DNA of 15,987 nucleotides from NCBI GenBank assembly GCA_964596375.1, contig CAZQTO010000044.1, forward strand, positions 1 to 15,987, read 5' to 3'. Positions 1 through 9,169 of the stretch are shown in pieces. The notes under the pieces were generated by a model that was not told the DNA's origin, searched no databases, and saw only the letters and a program-made list of their open reading frames with translations. Within the stretch, counting starts at the first letter, position 1; every line of letters starts with the position of its first letter. Source of the stretch: UBA1543 sp964596375. Its GTDB lineage: Bacteria; Pseudomonadota; Zetaproteobacteria; Mariprofundales; Mariprofundaceae. Both the position numbers and the translations under genes were made by a program.

Positions 1-20
1 CAGCTAGCTTTGGCTTTTCC

Positions 21-893
21 TTAGCGGGCCTGCACCACGGAATAGAGCCTGTTTACAATGAGTCCTGAGAACCGGTCCATCGGCTTTCCTTTAAACAGGG
101 CGATGAGCAGCCAAAGCATGGAAAGCGGCAGTAACAATACCTGAACGATGAAGATAGTCAGATAGGCTGTCATCAGGCTGAGCAATGAGGTGATAATGTT
201 TTCGGCGTTATCCATTGTGTTCGACAATGCTCTCCGGGTTTGCTCTACGCGATTTGTGGCTCCCTCCGATATCGAGGAGAAGAACCCTTTGTCTTCCTCC
301 GGCGACATATTGCTCAGTTCAGTATAATTGCCGGAGACGACGGAAAGCTTTTCCACCGAAGTTTCAACCATCGGCTTCAGCCATGTTGTATAGATCGAGT
401 CGCTAATCATTGCCGAGAGAGGCAGCATGAAGCGCAGTAACAGCAGGATCAGACAAAGCTTGATTACAGGCTGCAACAGGGATGCACCGCTTGCACTGTT
501 CAGCCAGAGCAGGGGGACAGAAAGCAGCAGTACGATAGACACCGCCTTGAAGGAGATCGCCATACCTATCTCATATCCGATCTTCTGAATACCGATGGAG
601 GCGATGGCTGCTACCAGCATAGTGGATAGTCGTTCCGTCATATCATCAATCGGATCGAGCACCTGCCCAGCTGCAATGGTTACGCCAACCCCCGCAGGGG
701 CGAGTTCCAGATGCGATTCCTTGACGACCGAGACCACTGCGTTGACTGCGCGGGTGGAGGCATAAGCTAAAGTTGCTACCTTGATCGCTTGTGAAAAATA
801 ATCATCGGCCAGCCGGTCAATACCCGGCAGTTTGACAAGCGATGCTGCAAAAAACAGCGCGGCAACAAGGACAATCAGCAGTGACACCTTCAT
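21..893 (-). CDS. Hypothetical multi-pass membrane protein
   Basis: I do not recognise this 290-residue protein. A hydrophobic N-terminus (about residues 4-20) could be a signal anchor. Further hydrophobic segments lie at about 112-131, 140-163 and 232-267, the last long enough for two spans. Between them are a polar, probably helical region (about 165-230, with a charged stretch near 199-203) and an amphipathic stretch near 80-105. This looks like an inner-membrane protein, with no catalytic motif visible. The ATG at 893 sits right at the start of the hydrophobic segment, but no convincing Shine-Dalgarno sequence precedes it, so the start is only likely. A strong terminator lies between it and the upstream gltD, so it is probably transcribed separately. 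Function unknown. Confidence 0.7.
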   Translation of the reverse strand: MKVSLLIVLVAALFFAASLVKLPGIDRLADDYFSQAIKVATLAYASTRAVNAVVSVVKESHLELAPAGVGVTIAAGQVLDPIDDMTERLSTMLVAAIASIGIQKIGYEIGMAISFKAVSIVLLLSVPLLWLNSASGASLLQPVIKLCLILLLLRFMLPLSAMISDSIYTTWLKPMVETSVEKLSVVSGNYTELSNMSPEEDKGFFSSISEGATNRVEQTRRALSNTMDNAENIITSLLSLMTAYLTIFIVQVLLLPLSMLWLLIALFKGKPMDRFSGLIVNRLYSVVQAR

Positions 894-994
894 TTTTTCG
901 AATCTAGTAGCGATTTTATTGCCCCCGGTGATCTCTTGAAGACAAGGTATCCCTTAATTTCCCCGACAGCCAGCTAATGATTTTCTTTGTTGTT

Positions 995-1020
995 TGGATT
1001 CCTTCCTGCGCGGGAATGAC
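995..1020 (-). repeat. dRS3-like dispersed repeat (VIPAQ-GIQ type)
   Basis: Read on the minus strand this is GTCATTCCCGCGCAGGAAGG followed by AATCCA. The layout ATTCC - GC-rich centre - GGGAAT (998-1016 on the plus strand) is that of the short inverted repeats (dRS3 in Neisseria, with relatives in many proteobacteria) that are scattered between genes. Translated, these repeats give the spurious peptide VIPAQAGIQ seen in many false ORFs, and one frame here reads VIPAQEGIQ. The match is to a remembered family pattern, not to a search. Confidence 0.55.
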
Positions 1021-1026
1021 GAGAAC

Positions 1027-1070
1027 AAAAAAAAACCGGCGGCCATCCGAGAAAGAGTGCCGCCGGTTTT
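1027..1070 (-). terminator. Rho-independent terminator of gltBD
   Basis: A perfect 8-bp GC stem (CCGGCGGC at 1036-1043 pairing with GCCGCCGG at 1059-1066), extended by four A-T pairs (1032-1035 with 1067-1070), encloses a 15-nt loop. On the minus strand the hairpin is followed by nine T residues (plus-strand A run 1027-1035). It begins 12 bp past the gltD stop, the expected place for the end of the gltBD transcript. The TTTT on the other side could give weaker termination of plus-strand transcription. Confidence 0.9.
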
Positions 1071-1081
1071 GGTTTGCGTGT

Positions 1082-2518
1082 TTAGCGAGGTAGGGTGGTA
1101 TGGCCCATGAGGAATTCATCGACGGAAGCCGCGCATTGGCGGCCTTCGCGGATGGCCCAGACAACCAGCGACTGGCCGCGACGCATATCGCCTGCGGAGA
1201 ACACCTTATTGAGGCTGGTGCGGTAGGTTTCGGTGTCGGCTGCGACATTACCGCGACCATCCTTGTCCACGCCAAGTTCCTCGATCATGCCTTCGTGTAC
1301 CGGGTGCACAAAGCCCATGGCGAGCAGCACCAGATCGGCCTTGAGTTCAAACTCGCTGCCTTTCACCTCGCTCATCTTCCACTGGCCGTTTTCCTGTTTC
1401 CATTCAACGCGCACGCATTCGATGGCCTTCACATTGCCCTTGCCATCGTCGATGAAGCGCTTGGTGTTCACTTCCCAATCGCGATCACAACCTTCCTCCT
1501 GCGAGGTGGAGGTGCGCAGCTTCATCGGCCAGTTCGGCCAGGTCAGCAGCTTATCCGGCGTGGCGGTCGGCTTGGGCAGGATTTCAATCTGCGTGACCGA
1601 TTCGGCACCATGCCGGTTGGAGGTGCCGATGCAGTCCGAGCCGGTATCTCCACCGCCGATTACCACCACATGCTTGCCTTCCGCAGAAATCCACTGGTCG
1701 GCCGGGATTTTATCACCCAGCACACGCTTGGTGTTCATGGGCAGGAAATCCATGGCAAAATGAATGCCTTTCAGTTCACGGCCCGGTGCGGGCAGGTCGC
1801 GTGATTTCTCGGACCCCCCGGTGAGCACCACGGCATCAAATTTCTTGAGTAACTGCTTGGCGGAAACATCCACGCCGATATTGGTATTCACGCGGAATTC
1901 CACACCTTCGGCACGCAGCTGAGCAAGCCTTCGGTCAATGATTTTCTTGTCGAACTTGAAGTTCGGGATGCCATAACGCATCAGGCCGCCGATGCGATCG
2001 TTCTTTTCAAACAACACGACATCATGACCGGCACGCGCCAGCTGTTGCGAGCAGGCCAGACCGGCAGGGCCTGAACCGATCACAGCAACCCGCTTGCCGC
2101 TCTTATGCAGGGCAATTTCAGGCACGATCCAGTCCTTTTCCCAACCCTTCTCGATGATGGCCAGCTCGATATTTTTGATGGCCACAGCATCACCAATGAG
2201 ATTCACCGTGCAGGCTTCCTCGCAGGGGGCGGGGCAGATGCGGCCGGTGAATTCCGGGAAGTTGTTGGTGCTGTGCAGAATATCCAGCGCCTCACGCCAT
2301 TTGCCGCGATATACCGCATCATTGAAGTCGGGAATGAGGTTGTTGATCGGGCAGCCGTTGTGGCAGAAGGGGATGCCACAATCCATGCAGCGCGCACCCT
2401 GGCGGCTCATATCCTCGGGCAGGGATGAAAACTCCTTGAAATGCACAATGCGGTCGGCGACCGGCGCATAGCTCAGACCCTCGCGTGCAAATTCCTTGAA
2501 TCCGGTTGGCTTACCCAT
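1082..2518 (-). CDS. gltD: Glutamate synthase (NADPH) small (beta) subunit
   Basis: This is the 478-residue beta subunit of bacterial glutamate synthase. It takes electrons from NADPH through FAD and passes them via iron-sulfur clusters to the FMN of GltB, for conversion of glutamine plus 2-oxoglutarate to two glutamates. The N-terminal cluster-binding domain has cysteines at about 44, 47, 52 and 56 (CMDCGIPFCHNGCP) and at 95, 99 and 103 (CPAPCEEAC). The FAD dinucleotide fold follows at 147-153 (IGSGPAG), then the NADPH fold at 287-296 (VIGGGDTGSD). Near the C-terminus is the FAD-contacting FSAGDMRRGQSLVVWAIREG (440-459). The length is normal. The ATG at 2518 overlaps the end of gltB by 8 bp (ATGGGTAA), so translation is probably coupled. 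The gene ends just before a strong terminator. The cytosolic assignment follows from the family. Confidence 0.97.
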   Translation of the reverse strand: MGKPTGFKEFAREGLSYAPVADRIVHFKEFSSLPEDMSRQGARCMDCGIPFCHNGCPINNLIPDFNDAVYRGKWREALDILHSTNNFPEFTGRICPAPCEEACTVNLIGDAVAIKNIELAIIEKGWEKDWIVPEIALHKSGKRVAVIGSGPAGLACSQQLARAGHDVVLFEKNDRIGGLMRYGIPNFKFDKKIIDRRLAQLRAEGVEFRVNTNIGVDVSAKQLLKKFDAVVLTGGSEKSRDLPAPGRELKGIHFAMDFLPMNTKRVLGDKIPADQWISAEGKHVVVIGGGDTGSDCIGTSNRHGAESVTQIEILPKPTATPDKLLTWPNWPMKLRTSTSQEEGCDRDWEVNTKRFIDDGKGNVKAIECVRVEWKQENGQWKMSEVKGSEFELKADLVLLAMGFVHPVHEGMIEELGVDKDGRGNVAADTETYRTSLNKVFSAGDMRRGQSLVVWAIREGRQCAASVDEFLMGHTTLPR

Positions 2519-5500
2519 GAGTCAACTCCTTGCCTTCTTTTGCAGCCTTTTCAATTTCAATGTCCTGCAAGGCACGGCGATATTCGACCGGCATCACCTT
2601 GACGAACTTGCCGCAGTAATCCGACCAATTATCCAGCATCTTTTTGCCCACTGCAGAATTGGTGTAATGCACATGTCGTTGGATCAGTGTGCGCAGAATC
2701 TGCTGATCGTTCTGGCTCAGCGAGTGCTCGATGTCCACACGGCCATGCATTTCCATATCCGGACCCTGATGATCCAGATCTTCCAGCGCATCGGACTCGG
2801 ACAGAATCGGTTGCAGTTCGACCTGCGCCATATTGCAGCGCGATTCGAATGTTCCATCGGCATCGAGCACATAGGCCACGCCGCCGCTCATGCCGGCAGC
2901 GAAGTTGCGGCCTGTGCCACCGAGCACCACAATGGTTCCGCCGGTCATGTACTCGCAACCATGGTCACCCACACCCTCAACCACTGCGACTGCGCCCGAG
3001 TTGCGCACAGCAAATCTCTCGCCACCAATACCGCGGAAGTAGCACTCTCCCTCGGTGGCGCCAAACAGTACGGTGTTACCGACGATGATGTTTTCCTCTG
3101 GCACGATTTCTGAATTTTCAGGCGGATAGATGACAATGCGTCCGCCGGACAATCCCTTGCCTACGTAATCATTGCCTTCACCGGCCAGCTCAATGGTGAT
3201 ACCGCGCGCCAGCCATGCACCCAGCGATTGGCCGGCCGTACCCTTGGCCTTGATGACAATACTGTCCTCGGGAAGGCCTGTGTTGCCGTATTTTTTGGCA
3301 ACCTTACCGGAAAGCATGGTGCCGAAACTGCGGTTCATATTGCGGATCGGCGTTTCGATAATCACCGCTTTGCCATCTTCCAGCGCCGGCTTGGCTTGCT
3401 CGATCAGTTTATTGTCGATCAGCTTGTCCAGGCCATGATCCTGCTTATCACAATGGAATACCGGCGTGCCGTTCGGATCGACGCGGTGGAACAGCGGTGT
3501 CAGATCAAGGCCCTGCGATTTCCAGTGACGCAGGGCGTCGTTGGTATCAAGCATATCGGAACGGCCGATGAGTTCATCGAAGGTGCGGAAACCCAACTCG
3601 GCCATAAGCTCGCGGGCATCCTCGGCCACATACATGAAATAGTTGATGACATCTTCCGGCTTGCCGGCAAACTTTTTGCGCAATTCCGGGTCCTGTGTGG
3701 CGACGCCAACAGGGCAGGTGTTGAGATGGCATTTGCGCATCATGATGCAACCTTCCGCTACCAGTGCGATGGTACCGAAGGCGACTTCATCCGCGCCCAA
3801 AAGGCCGGCAATCACCACATCGCGACCGGTGCGCATCTGGCCATCGGCCTGCAGGGTCATACGGCTGCGCAGGCGGTTGAGCACCAGGGTTTGCTGAGTC
3901 TCGGCAAGCCCCAGTTCCCAGGCGGAACCGGCATGCTTAATTGAGGTGAGTGGGGAAGCACCCGTACCGCCATCATGGCCGGCAATCACCACATGGTCGG
4001 CATGTGCCTTCACCACACCTGCGGCAACGGTTCCCACACCGATTTCCGATACCAGCTTCACCGAGATGTCGGCATCGGTGTTGGTATTCTTCAAATCAAA
4101 AATCAACTGTGCCAGATCCTCAATCGAATAAATGTCGTGATGCGGCGGCGGAGAAATCAGGCCCACACCAGGGGTGGAGTGACGCACGCGTCCAATGCGC
4201 GCATCGACCTTATGGCCGGGCAACTGCCCGCCCTCGCCAGGCTTGGCTCCCTGGGCCATCTTGATCTGAATCTGGTCGGCATTGGCCAGATACTCGGTGG
4301 TCACGCCGAAACGGCCCGAGGCCACCTGCTTGATCGCACTGCGCATCGAATCGCCGTTGGCCAGAGGCTTGAAACGCTCCGGCTCTTCGCCACCTTCGCC
4401 GGTATTCGATTTGCCGCCCAGCCGGTTCATGGCAATGGCCAGCGTGCTGTGTGCCTCATGCGAAATAGAGCCGAAGCTCATCGCACCGGTGGCAAAGCGC
4501 TTGGCAATGTTGGTTGCAGGCTCGACCTCTTCCAATGGAACAGGCTTGCTGGCCTTGAATTTGAACAGGCCGCGCAGGGTCAGCAAGCGGCCGTTCTGCT
4601 CATCGATCATGCGGGCGTATTCCTTATACATCTGGTAATTGCCAGTGCGCACGGCGTGCTGCAGTTTGGCAATGACCTCAGGCGTCAGCGTGTGCTCCTC
4701 GCCCTTGTTACGCCACGCATATTGACCGCCGACATCCAGTGCATTGCGATAGCCCGGGGAATGGGCGAAGGCAGCACGGTGCAGTTGTATTGTTTCCTTG
4801 GCGATTTCCTTCAGCCCGGCACCTTCGATCTGCGATGGTGTGCCGGTGAAGTAGGCTTTGATGAAGTCGGAAGACAGGCCGACGGCCTCGAAAATCTGAG
4901 CACCGCAGTAGGACTGGTAGGTGGAAATGCCCATCTTGGACATCACCTTGTAGATACCCTTACCAATAGCCTTGATGTAGCGCTTGCGAATCTCCTCACG
5001 CGGGATGTCATCGGGCAGCATGCCGCTACGCTGCATGTCGTATAGCACCTCGAAGGCCAGGTACGGATTGATGGCCTCAGCGCCATAACCGGCCAGTGTG
5101 GCGAAGTGATGCACTTCACGCGCCGTACCTGCTTCAACCACCAGACCTGTTTCGGTGCGCAGTCCCTGACGGATCAGGTGATGATGCACCGCCGAAGTGG
5201 CCAGCAATGATGGAATAGCGATGTTGTCGGCATCCACGCCACGGTCGGAGAGGATGATGATGTTGTACTGCTCGTTGACCGCCTTCTCGGCAGCTATGCA
5301 CAGGCGTCTGATGGCCGGCTTCATGCCCTTGGCGCCGGCACTGACCGGATAGCACATGGATAACGTGATGGTACGGAATTTGCCTTCGGTGATCTGGTCG
5401 ATGTTACGGATCTTCTCCAGCTCGACATTGTCCAGAATCGGCTGATGTACCTCCAGACGAAGATGCGGCTGGTTATCCTTCAGACCCAGGAGATTCGGGC

Positions 5501-7175
5501 GCGGGCCGATGATGGAGGTCAGGCTCATCACCATTTCCTCGCGAATCGGATCAATCGGCGGATTGGTCACCTGCGCAAACAGCTGACGGAAATAGTTGCT
5601 CAGATGGCGCGAACGGTCGGACAAAACAGCCAGCGGGTTATCGTTGCCCATCGAACCGGTGGCTTCCTGACCGGAAACGGCCATCGGCGCCATCAGGAAT
5701 TTCAGATCCTCCTGCGAATAGCCATAGGCCTTCATGCGTTGCAACAGGATTTCCTGATTCGGTGGCATGGTCGGGATTTCATCCGGCAGGTCTTCGAGCT
5801 GAATCTGGGTTTCACCGAGAATCTTGCGGAAGGGGCGGGAAGAGGAAAGCTGCTGCTTGATTTCCTCGTCGTCGATAATGCGACCTTCTTCCAGATCAAT
5901 GAGCAACATCTTGCCCGGCTGCAAGCGCCACTTCTTGACGATTTTTTCTTCCGGAATATCCAGCACACCCATTTCCGATGCGCCGACCACCAGATTGTCA
6001 TCGGTAATCAGATAGCGGGCAGGACGCAGACCATTACGGTCCAGGGTGGCGCCAATCTGGCGACCATCGGTGAAGGCAACAGCAGCCGGGCCATCCCACG
6101 GTTCCATAAGCGCTGCATGGTGCTCATAGAAGGCTTTGCGATCATCGTCCATCAGACTGTTGCCGGCCCAAGCCTCGGGAATCATCAGCATGGCAGCATG
6201 CGCCAGTGAATAGCCGCCCATGAAAAGTAGCTCCAGAGCATTGTCGAAGCAGGCAGTGTCGCTCTGTCCTTCGTTGCTGATTGGCCACAGGCGATTGAGA
6301 TCTTCGCCCAGTACATCCGACTGCATGGAATGGCGACGTGCATTCATCCAGTTCAGGTTGCCGCGCAGGGTGTTGATTTCACCGTTGTGGGCCACCATGC
6401 GGAAGGGATGAGCCAGTTCCCAAGAAGGGAAGGTATTGGTCGAGAAGCGCTGGTGCACCAGCGCCAGGGCACTGGTATAGCTGCCATCGTTCAGGTCTTC
6501 ATAATAGGTGCCTACCTGATGCGACAGGAACATGCCCTTGTAGACAATGGTGCGTGATGACATGGAGGCGGTATAGAACTTTGCTGCATCGACAAAGCCG
6601 AGCTCGCGCACCCGGCCGCTGATCACCTTGCGGGTGACAAACAGCTTGCGCTCGAAGGCATCCTGATCGGCAAAGCTCTCACCACGACCGATGAATACCT
6701 GTTCGATTACTGGCTCGCAGGTCAGCACGCTATCCGGCAGGTCGGCAGCCACGGCATTCACCGGTACCCTGCGCCAGCCAATCACGCTATTGCCTTCCTC
6801 GACGATGGTTTGCTCAATCACCGACTTGCAGGTATTGCGATGGCCCTGATCCTTGGGGAAAAAGATCATGCCTACGCCATACTGGCCGGGTTCGGGCAGG
6901 CTGAAGCCGAGTTCTAATGCTTGGGCGGCAAAGAAGTCATGCGGCAGCTGGGTGAGAATACCTGCGCCATCACCTTCGCGCGGGTCGGCACCGGAGGCGC
7001 CGCGATGGGTCAGACGATTGAGTATCTCCAGACCCTTCTGTACGATTTCATGGCTTTTTTCGTTTTTGATATTTGCAATAAAGCCGACGCCACAGGCATC
7101 ATGTTCGTTGGCCGGATTGTACAGTCCCTGCTTTTCCGGCCGAGTGACTGAGTTGTTCCTTGCTTGCTGCTTCAT
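2511..7175 (-). CDS. gltB: Glutamate synthase (NADPH) large (alpha) subunit
   Basis: This is the 1554-residue alpha subunit that makes glutamate from glutamine and 2-oxoglutarate. The class II glutamine amidotransferase domain comes first. The catalytic residue should be Cys28 in DACGVGF, exposed by removal of a 27-residue propeptide; substrate-binding motifs HQRFSTNTFPSW and HNGEINTLRGN follow. Then come the central domain and the FMN domain with the [3Fe-4S] cysteines 1143, 1149 and 1154 (C-x5-C-x4-C, ending in CHLNTCPVGVATQ). The C-terminal beta-helix has glycine-rich repeats such as GGTIVVLGGTGRNFAAGMSGG. I chose the ATG at 7175 because a Shine-Dalgarno sequence (AAGGGAG) lies 5 nt upstream and the resulting propeptide length is typical. 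The frame stays open for another 177 codons upstream but that part has no family resemblance. It forms an operon with gltD and is divergent from panB. Confidence 0.97.
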   Translation of the reverse strand: MKQQARNNSVTRPEKQGLYNPANEHDACGVGFIANIKNEKSHEIVQKGLEILNRLTHRGASGADPREGDGAGILTQLPHDFFAAQALELGFSLPEPGQYGVGMIFFPKDQGHRNTCKSVIEQTIVEEGNSVIGWRRVPVNAVAADLPDSVLTCEPVIEQVFIGRGESFADQDAFERKLFVTRKVISGRVRELGFVDAAKFYTASMSSRTIVYKGMFLSHQVGTYYEDLNDGSYTSALALVHQRFSTNTFPSWELAHPFRMVAHNGEINTLRGNLNWMNARRHSMQSDVLGEDLNRLWPISNEGQSDTACFDNALELLFMGGYSLAHAAMLMIPEAWAGNSLMDDDRKAFYEHHAALMEPWDGPAAVAFTDGRQIGATLDRNGLRPARYLITDDNLVVGASEMGVLDIPEEKIVKKWRLQPGKMLLIDLEEGRIIDDEEIKQQLSSSRPFRKILGETQIQLEDLPDEIPTMPPNQEILLQRMKAYGYSQEDLKFLMAPMAVSGQEATGSMGNDNPLAVLSDRSRHLSNYFRQLFAQVTNPPIDPIREEMVMSLTSIIGPRPNLLGLKDNQPHLRLEVHQPILDNVELEKIRNIDQITEGKFRTITLSMCYPVSAGAKGMKPAIRRLCIAAEKAVNEQYNIIILSDRGVDADNIAIPSLLATSAVHHHLIRQGLRTETGLVVEAGTAREVHHFATLAGYGAEAINPYLAFEVLYDMQRSGMLPDDIPREEIRKRYIKAIGKGIYKVMSKMGISTYQSYCGAQIFEAVGLSSDFIKAYFTGTPSQIEGAGLKEIAKETIQLHRAAFAHSPGYRNALDVGGQYAWRNKGEEHTLTPEVIAKLQHAVRTGNYQMYKEYARMIDEQNGRLLTLRGLFKFKASKPVPLEEVEPATNIAKRFATGAMSFGSISHEAHSTLAIAMNRLGGKSNTGEGGEEPERFKPLANGDSMRSAIKQVASGRFGVTTEYLANADQIQIKMAQGAKPGEGGQLPGHKVDARIGRVRHSTPGVGLISPPPHHDIYSIEDLAQLIFDLKNTNTDADISVKLVSEIGVGTVAAGVVKAHADHVVIAGHDGGTGASPLTSIKHAGSAWELGLAETQQTLVLNRLRSRMTLQADGQMRTGRDVVIAGLLGADEVAFGTIALVAEGCIMMRKCHLNTCPVGVATQDPELRKKFAGKPEDVINYFMYVAEDARELMAELGFRTFDELIGRSDMLDTNDALRHWKSQGLDLTPLFHRVDPNGTPVFHCDKQDHGLDKLIDNKLIEQAKPALEDGKAVIIETPIRNMNRSFGTMLSGKVAKKYGNTGLPEDSIVIKAKGTAGQSLGAWLARGITIELAGEGNDYVGKGLSGGRIVIYPPENSEIVPEENIIVGNTVLFGATEGECYFRGIGGERFAVRNSGAVAVVEGVGDHGCEYMTGGTIVVLGGTGRNFAAGMSGGVAYVLDADGTFESRCNMAQVELQPILSESDALEDLDHQGPDMEMHGRVDIEHSLSQNDQQILRTLIQRHVHYTNSAVGKKMLDNWSDYCGKFVKVMPVEYRRALQDIEIEKAAKEGKELTHG

Positions 7176-7180
7176 GCAAA

Positions 7181-7187
7181 CTCCCTT
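7181..7187 (-). promoter_or_regulatory. gltB Shine-Dalgarno site
   Basis: AAGGGAG on the minus strand lies 5 nt before the ATG at 7175. It decides the gltB start against the longer open frame that runs back to 7706. Confidence 0.8.
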
Positions 7188-7248
7188 GAATCTGGCGCGA
7201 TGGCCCGGCGACGTATGGTCGCGGCAGGTCCGGCGCGGGTAAATACTT

Positions 7249-7276
7249 ATTATTCCCTGTATCGCTTCGAGGGCAA
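7249..7276 (-). promoter_or_regulatory. Candidate sigma-70 promoter for gltBD
   Basis: On the minus strand a -35-like TTGCCC (7271-7276, 4 of 6 matches) is followed after 16 bp by a -10-like AATAAT (7249-7254, 5 of 6). Transcription would begin near 7242, giving a leader of roughly 65-70 nt before gltB. Judged by eye only. Confidence 0.4.
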
Positions 7277-7335
7277 AATTCGCCTCTGGCAGGGGGGCGC
7301 AATATATAGAAGAGCGGAGGTATTCTCCAGCCCGA

Positions 7336-7341
7336 TATAAT
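7336..7341 (+). promoter_or_regulatory. Possible -10 element for panB
   Basis: A perfect TATAAT on the plus strand, about 145 bp before the panB start, in the AT-rich part of the intergenic region. No recognisable -35 hexamer lies 16-18 bp upstream, so it would need an activator or may be chance. Confidence 0.25.
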
Positions 7342-7484
7342 GATTTTTTTTCAGCAGATACAGAATGTTGCGCGGAATTGGAACCAGCCCTAGGCAGACA
7401 GGGGATGAAAAATGTAGGCTTCGGCACATCCTTAAAGACGCTACCGGCGATGCATTGGTCTCCGGAGCGAAGCGGAAAGGTGAC

Positions 7485-8282
7485 ATGAACGCAAAAATGA
7501 CTGGAAAACCGGTCACCGCAGCGACGCTGATGCGCGCCAAGCGGGATGACCAAAAGATGATCTGGCTGACTGCCTATGATGCGTCCTCGGCGCAACTGGC
7601 GGAAGAAGCGTGTGTGGATGTGCTGCTGGTCGGCGATTCGCTCGGCATGGTCTGCCTGGGCTATGATTCCACCATCCCTGTAAGCCTCAATGATATGATT
7701 CACCATACCGCTGCCGTTGTGCGCGGTCGCAAGCGCGCCTGGGTGGTTTGCGATCTACCCTTCGGCAGCTATCAGACATCCCCGCAGCAGGCCTTCGAGA
7801 ATTCGGTGCGCGTGTTGCAGGAGACCCGTTGTGATGCGGTGAAGCTTGAAGGAGGCGTGCCGATGAGTGATACCATCCGGTTCCTTTCTGAACGTGGCAT
7901 CGCTGTGGTGGCGCATATCGGTCTCACGCCGCAATCGGTGAAGAAGTTCGGCAGCTATGGGCGGCGCGGCAAGAGTAGTGAAGAGCGCGATCAATTGTTG
8001 CGCGATGCGACGGCGGTTTGCGATGCGGGTGCTGTAGCGCTGGTGCTGGAAAATATTCCCCACGAACTGGCCGCCGAGATAAGGGCAAGCATTTCGATTC
8101 CCACCGTCGGCATTGGTGCAGGGCCCGATTGTGATGCGCAGGTGCTGGTGTGGCACGATCTGCTCGGCCTTTCGCCAAGCAATCCACCGTTTGCCCCGGC
8201 TTATGCCGATGCGCGGACCTTGATGTGCAAGGCCATTACGCGCTGGGGCGATGATGTTCGTCAGGGGCGGTTTCCCGGATGA
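7485..8282 (+). CDS. panB: 3-methyl-2-oxobutanoate hydroxymethyltransferase (ketopantoate)
   Basis: PanB transfers a hydroxymethyl group from 5,10-methylenetetrahydrofolate to 2-oxoisovalerate, giving ketopantoate, the first committed step of pantothenate synthesis. The 265-residue length is typical. Family signatures are VGDSLGMVCLGYDST (49-63), CDLPFGSY (89-96), the metal- and substrate-contacting KLEGG (120-124), HIGLTPQ (144-150), the catalytic Glu189 in LVLEN, and GIGAGPDCDAQVLVWHDLLG (209-228). Metal ligands are expected at Asp51, Asp90 and Glu122. I start it at the ATG at 7485, which follows a purine-rich GGAAAGGTGA. The frame is open 40 codons further up but that stretch has no family match. 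The stop overlaps the panC start by 4 bp. Confidence 0.96.
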   Translation: MNAKMTGKPVTAATLMRAKRDDQKMIWLTAYDASSAQLAEEACVDVLLVGDSLGMVCLGYDSTIPVSLNDMIHHTAAVVRGRKRAWVVCDLPFGSYQTSPQQAFENSVRVLQETRCDAVKLEGGVPMSDTIRFLSERGIAVVAHIGLTPQSVKKFGSYGRRGKSSEERDQLLRDATAVCDAGAVALVLENIPHELAAEIRASISIPTVGIGAGPDCDAQVLVWHDLLGLSPSNPPFAPAYADARTLMCKAITRWGDDVRQGRFPG

Positions 8283-9169
8283 GTCTTGAAGCTCTGAAGG
8301 TCCTTGATTTGAGGGTTGCCGAATCGACAGATGAATTGCGCGCCATGCTGGATGCTTATCGTACTGATGGTGGGGTCGGCAGGCGAATGAGCATTGCCCT
8401 GGTGCCGACAATGGGCTGCCTGCATGCCGGCCATGCAACATTGATCCGTGAGGCAAGAAAGCTTGCCGACACCGTGGTGGTCAGCATCTATGTGAACCCG
8501 CTGCAGTTCGGTCCCAACGAGGATTTCGCTCGCTATCCGAGAAGCTTCGATGCGGATCTCGAGATATGCGCTGCCGAGGGCGCGGATATGGTTTTTCATC
8601 CGGAGAATCTTTACCCCGAGGGTGGTCCGAAGCTTACACTGAAGGTGAGTGAGTTGGGTGATGTGTTATGTGGATCTTCGCGTCCTGGTCATTTCGACGG
8701 CGTGGCGACCGTGGTGTCCATCCTGTTCAATGCGGTGCGCCCGGATATCGCCGTGTTCGGAGAGAAGGACTGGCAGCAACTGGCCATCATTCGCCGGATG
8801 ACGACCGATCTGCACATGCCGGTGGATATTATTGGCGTGGAAACGGTGCGCGAAGCCGATGGTTTGGCTATGAGCAGCCGCAACCGTTATCTGAGTGATG
8901 CCGAATTGAGAAAAGGCCATGCCCTGTCCGCCGCTTTGCTCAGTTTGCAGTCGCTGGTAAAGAATGGGGAACGTGATGTTTCCGTACTCCTTGCCGCAGG
9001 GCTCCGTGTATTAAGTGATGCCGGAATCGAACCTGAATATCTGGATGTCCGCGATGCCACATCGCTGGAGAGTCTGAAAAACCTGAACGGGAATTCGGCG
9101 CGTGCTTTTGTTGCCGCCAGGGTTGGACCCGCCCGTCTGATTGATAACCTACCGCTGGAGAGTGTATGA
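8279..9169 (+). CDS. panC: Pantothenate synthetase
   Basis: PanC joins pantoate and beta-alanine using ATP, through a pantoyl-adenylate, and belongs to the nucleotidyltransferase superfamily with class I tRNA-synthetase-like motifs. The 296-residue protein shows VPTMGCLHAGH (42-52, containing the HIGH-like motif), NPLQFGPNEDF (73-83), SRPGHFDGV (134-142), GEKDWQQL (161-168) and the KMSKS-like LAMSSRN (196-202). The tryptophan in GEKDWQQ is where I would expect tyrosine in many homologues. The N-terminus is slightly longer than the shortest members, with an extra loop around residues 26-37. The ATGA overlap with panB and the AGGGGCGG upstream support the start. Cytosolic; middle gene of panBCD. 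Confidence 0.96.
   Translation: MSLEALKVLDLRVAESTDELRAMLDAYRTDGGVGRRMSIALVPTMGCLHAGHATLIREARKLADTVVVSIYVNPLQFGPNEDFARYPRSFDADLEICAAEGADMVFHPENLYPEGGPKLTLKVSELGDVLCGSSRPGHFDGVATVVSILFNAVRPDIAVFGEKDWQQLAIIRRMTTDLHMPVDIIGVETVREADGLAMSSRNRYLSDAELRKGHALSAALLSLQSLVKNGERDVSVLLAAGLRVLSDAGIEPEYLDVRDATSLESLKNLNGNSARAFVAARVGPARLIDNLPLESV

Larger units (their letters stand above)
7176..7484. other. Divergent gltB / panB intergenic region
   Basis: This 309-bp stretch separates the divergent gltB and panB starts. It is AT-rich in the middle (around 7295-7350, with an AATATATAG tract and a T8 run). Both flanking reading frames stay open into it, but neither extension resembles its family. It should hold the promoters for both operons; candidates are listed separately. 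I see no convincing riboswitch, hairpin terminator or small gene. Confidence 0.7.

Noticed and set aside
1100..1804. 234-codon plus-strand open frame inside gltD
   Set aside because: Antisense shadow; gltD is certain on the other strand.
3975..5045. 356-codon plus-strand open frame inside gltB
   Set aside because: Antisense shadow of a strongly conserved gene. The high-GC codon pattern of gltB leaves the opposite frames open, and no domain or ribosome site is visible. The same applies to the 254-codon frame at 5445-6209.
7342..7484. Riboswitch or attenuator in the panB leader
   Set aside because: No recognisable aptamer, leader peptide or terminator hairpin could be found by eye.
7176..7706. 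177-codon upstream extension of the gltB reading frame into panB
   Set aside because: It overlaps the divergent panB gene, has no GltB-like sequence, and a good Shine-Dalgarno site marks the ATG at 7175, which gives the usual short propeptide before Cys28.
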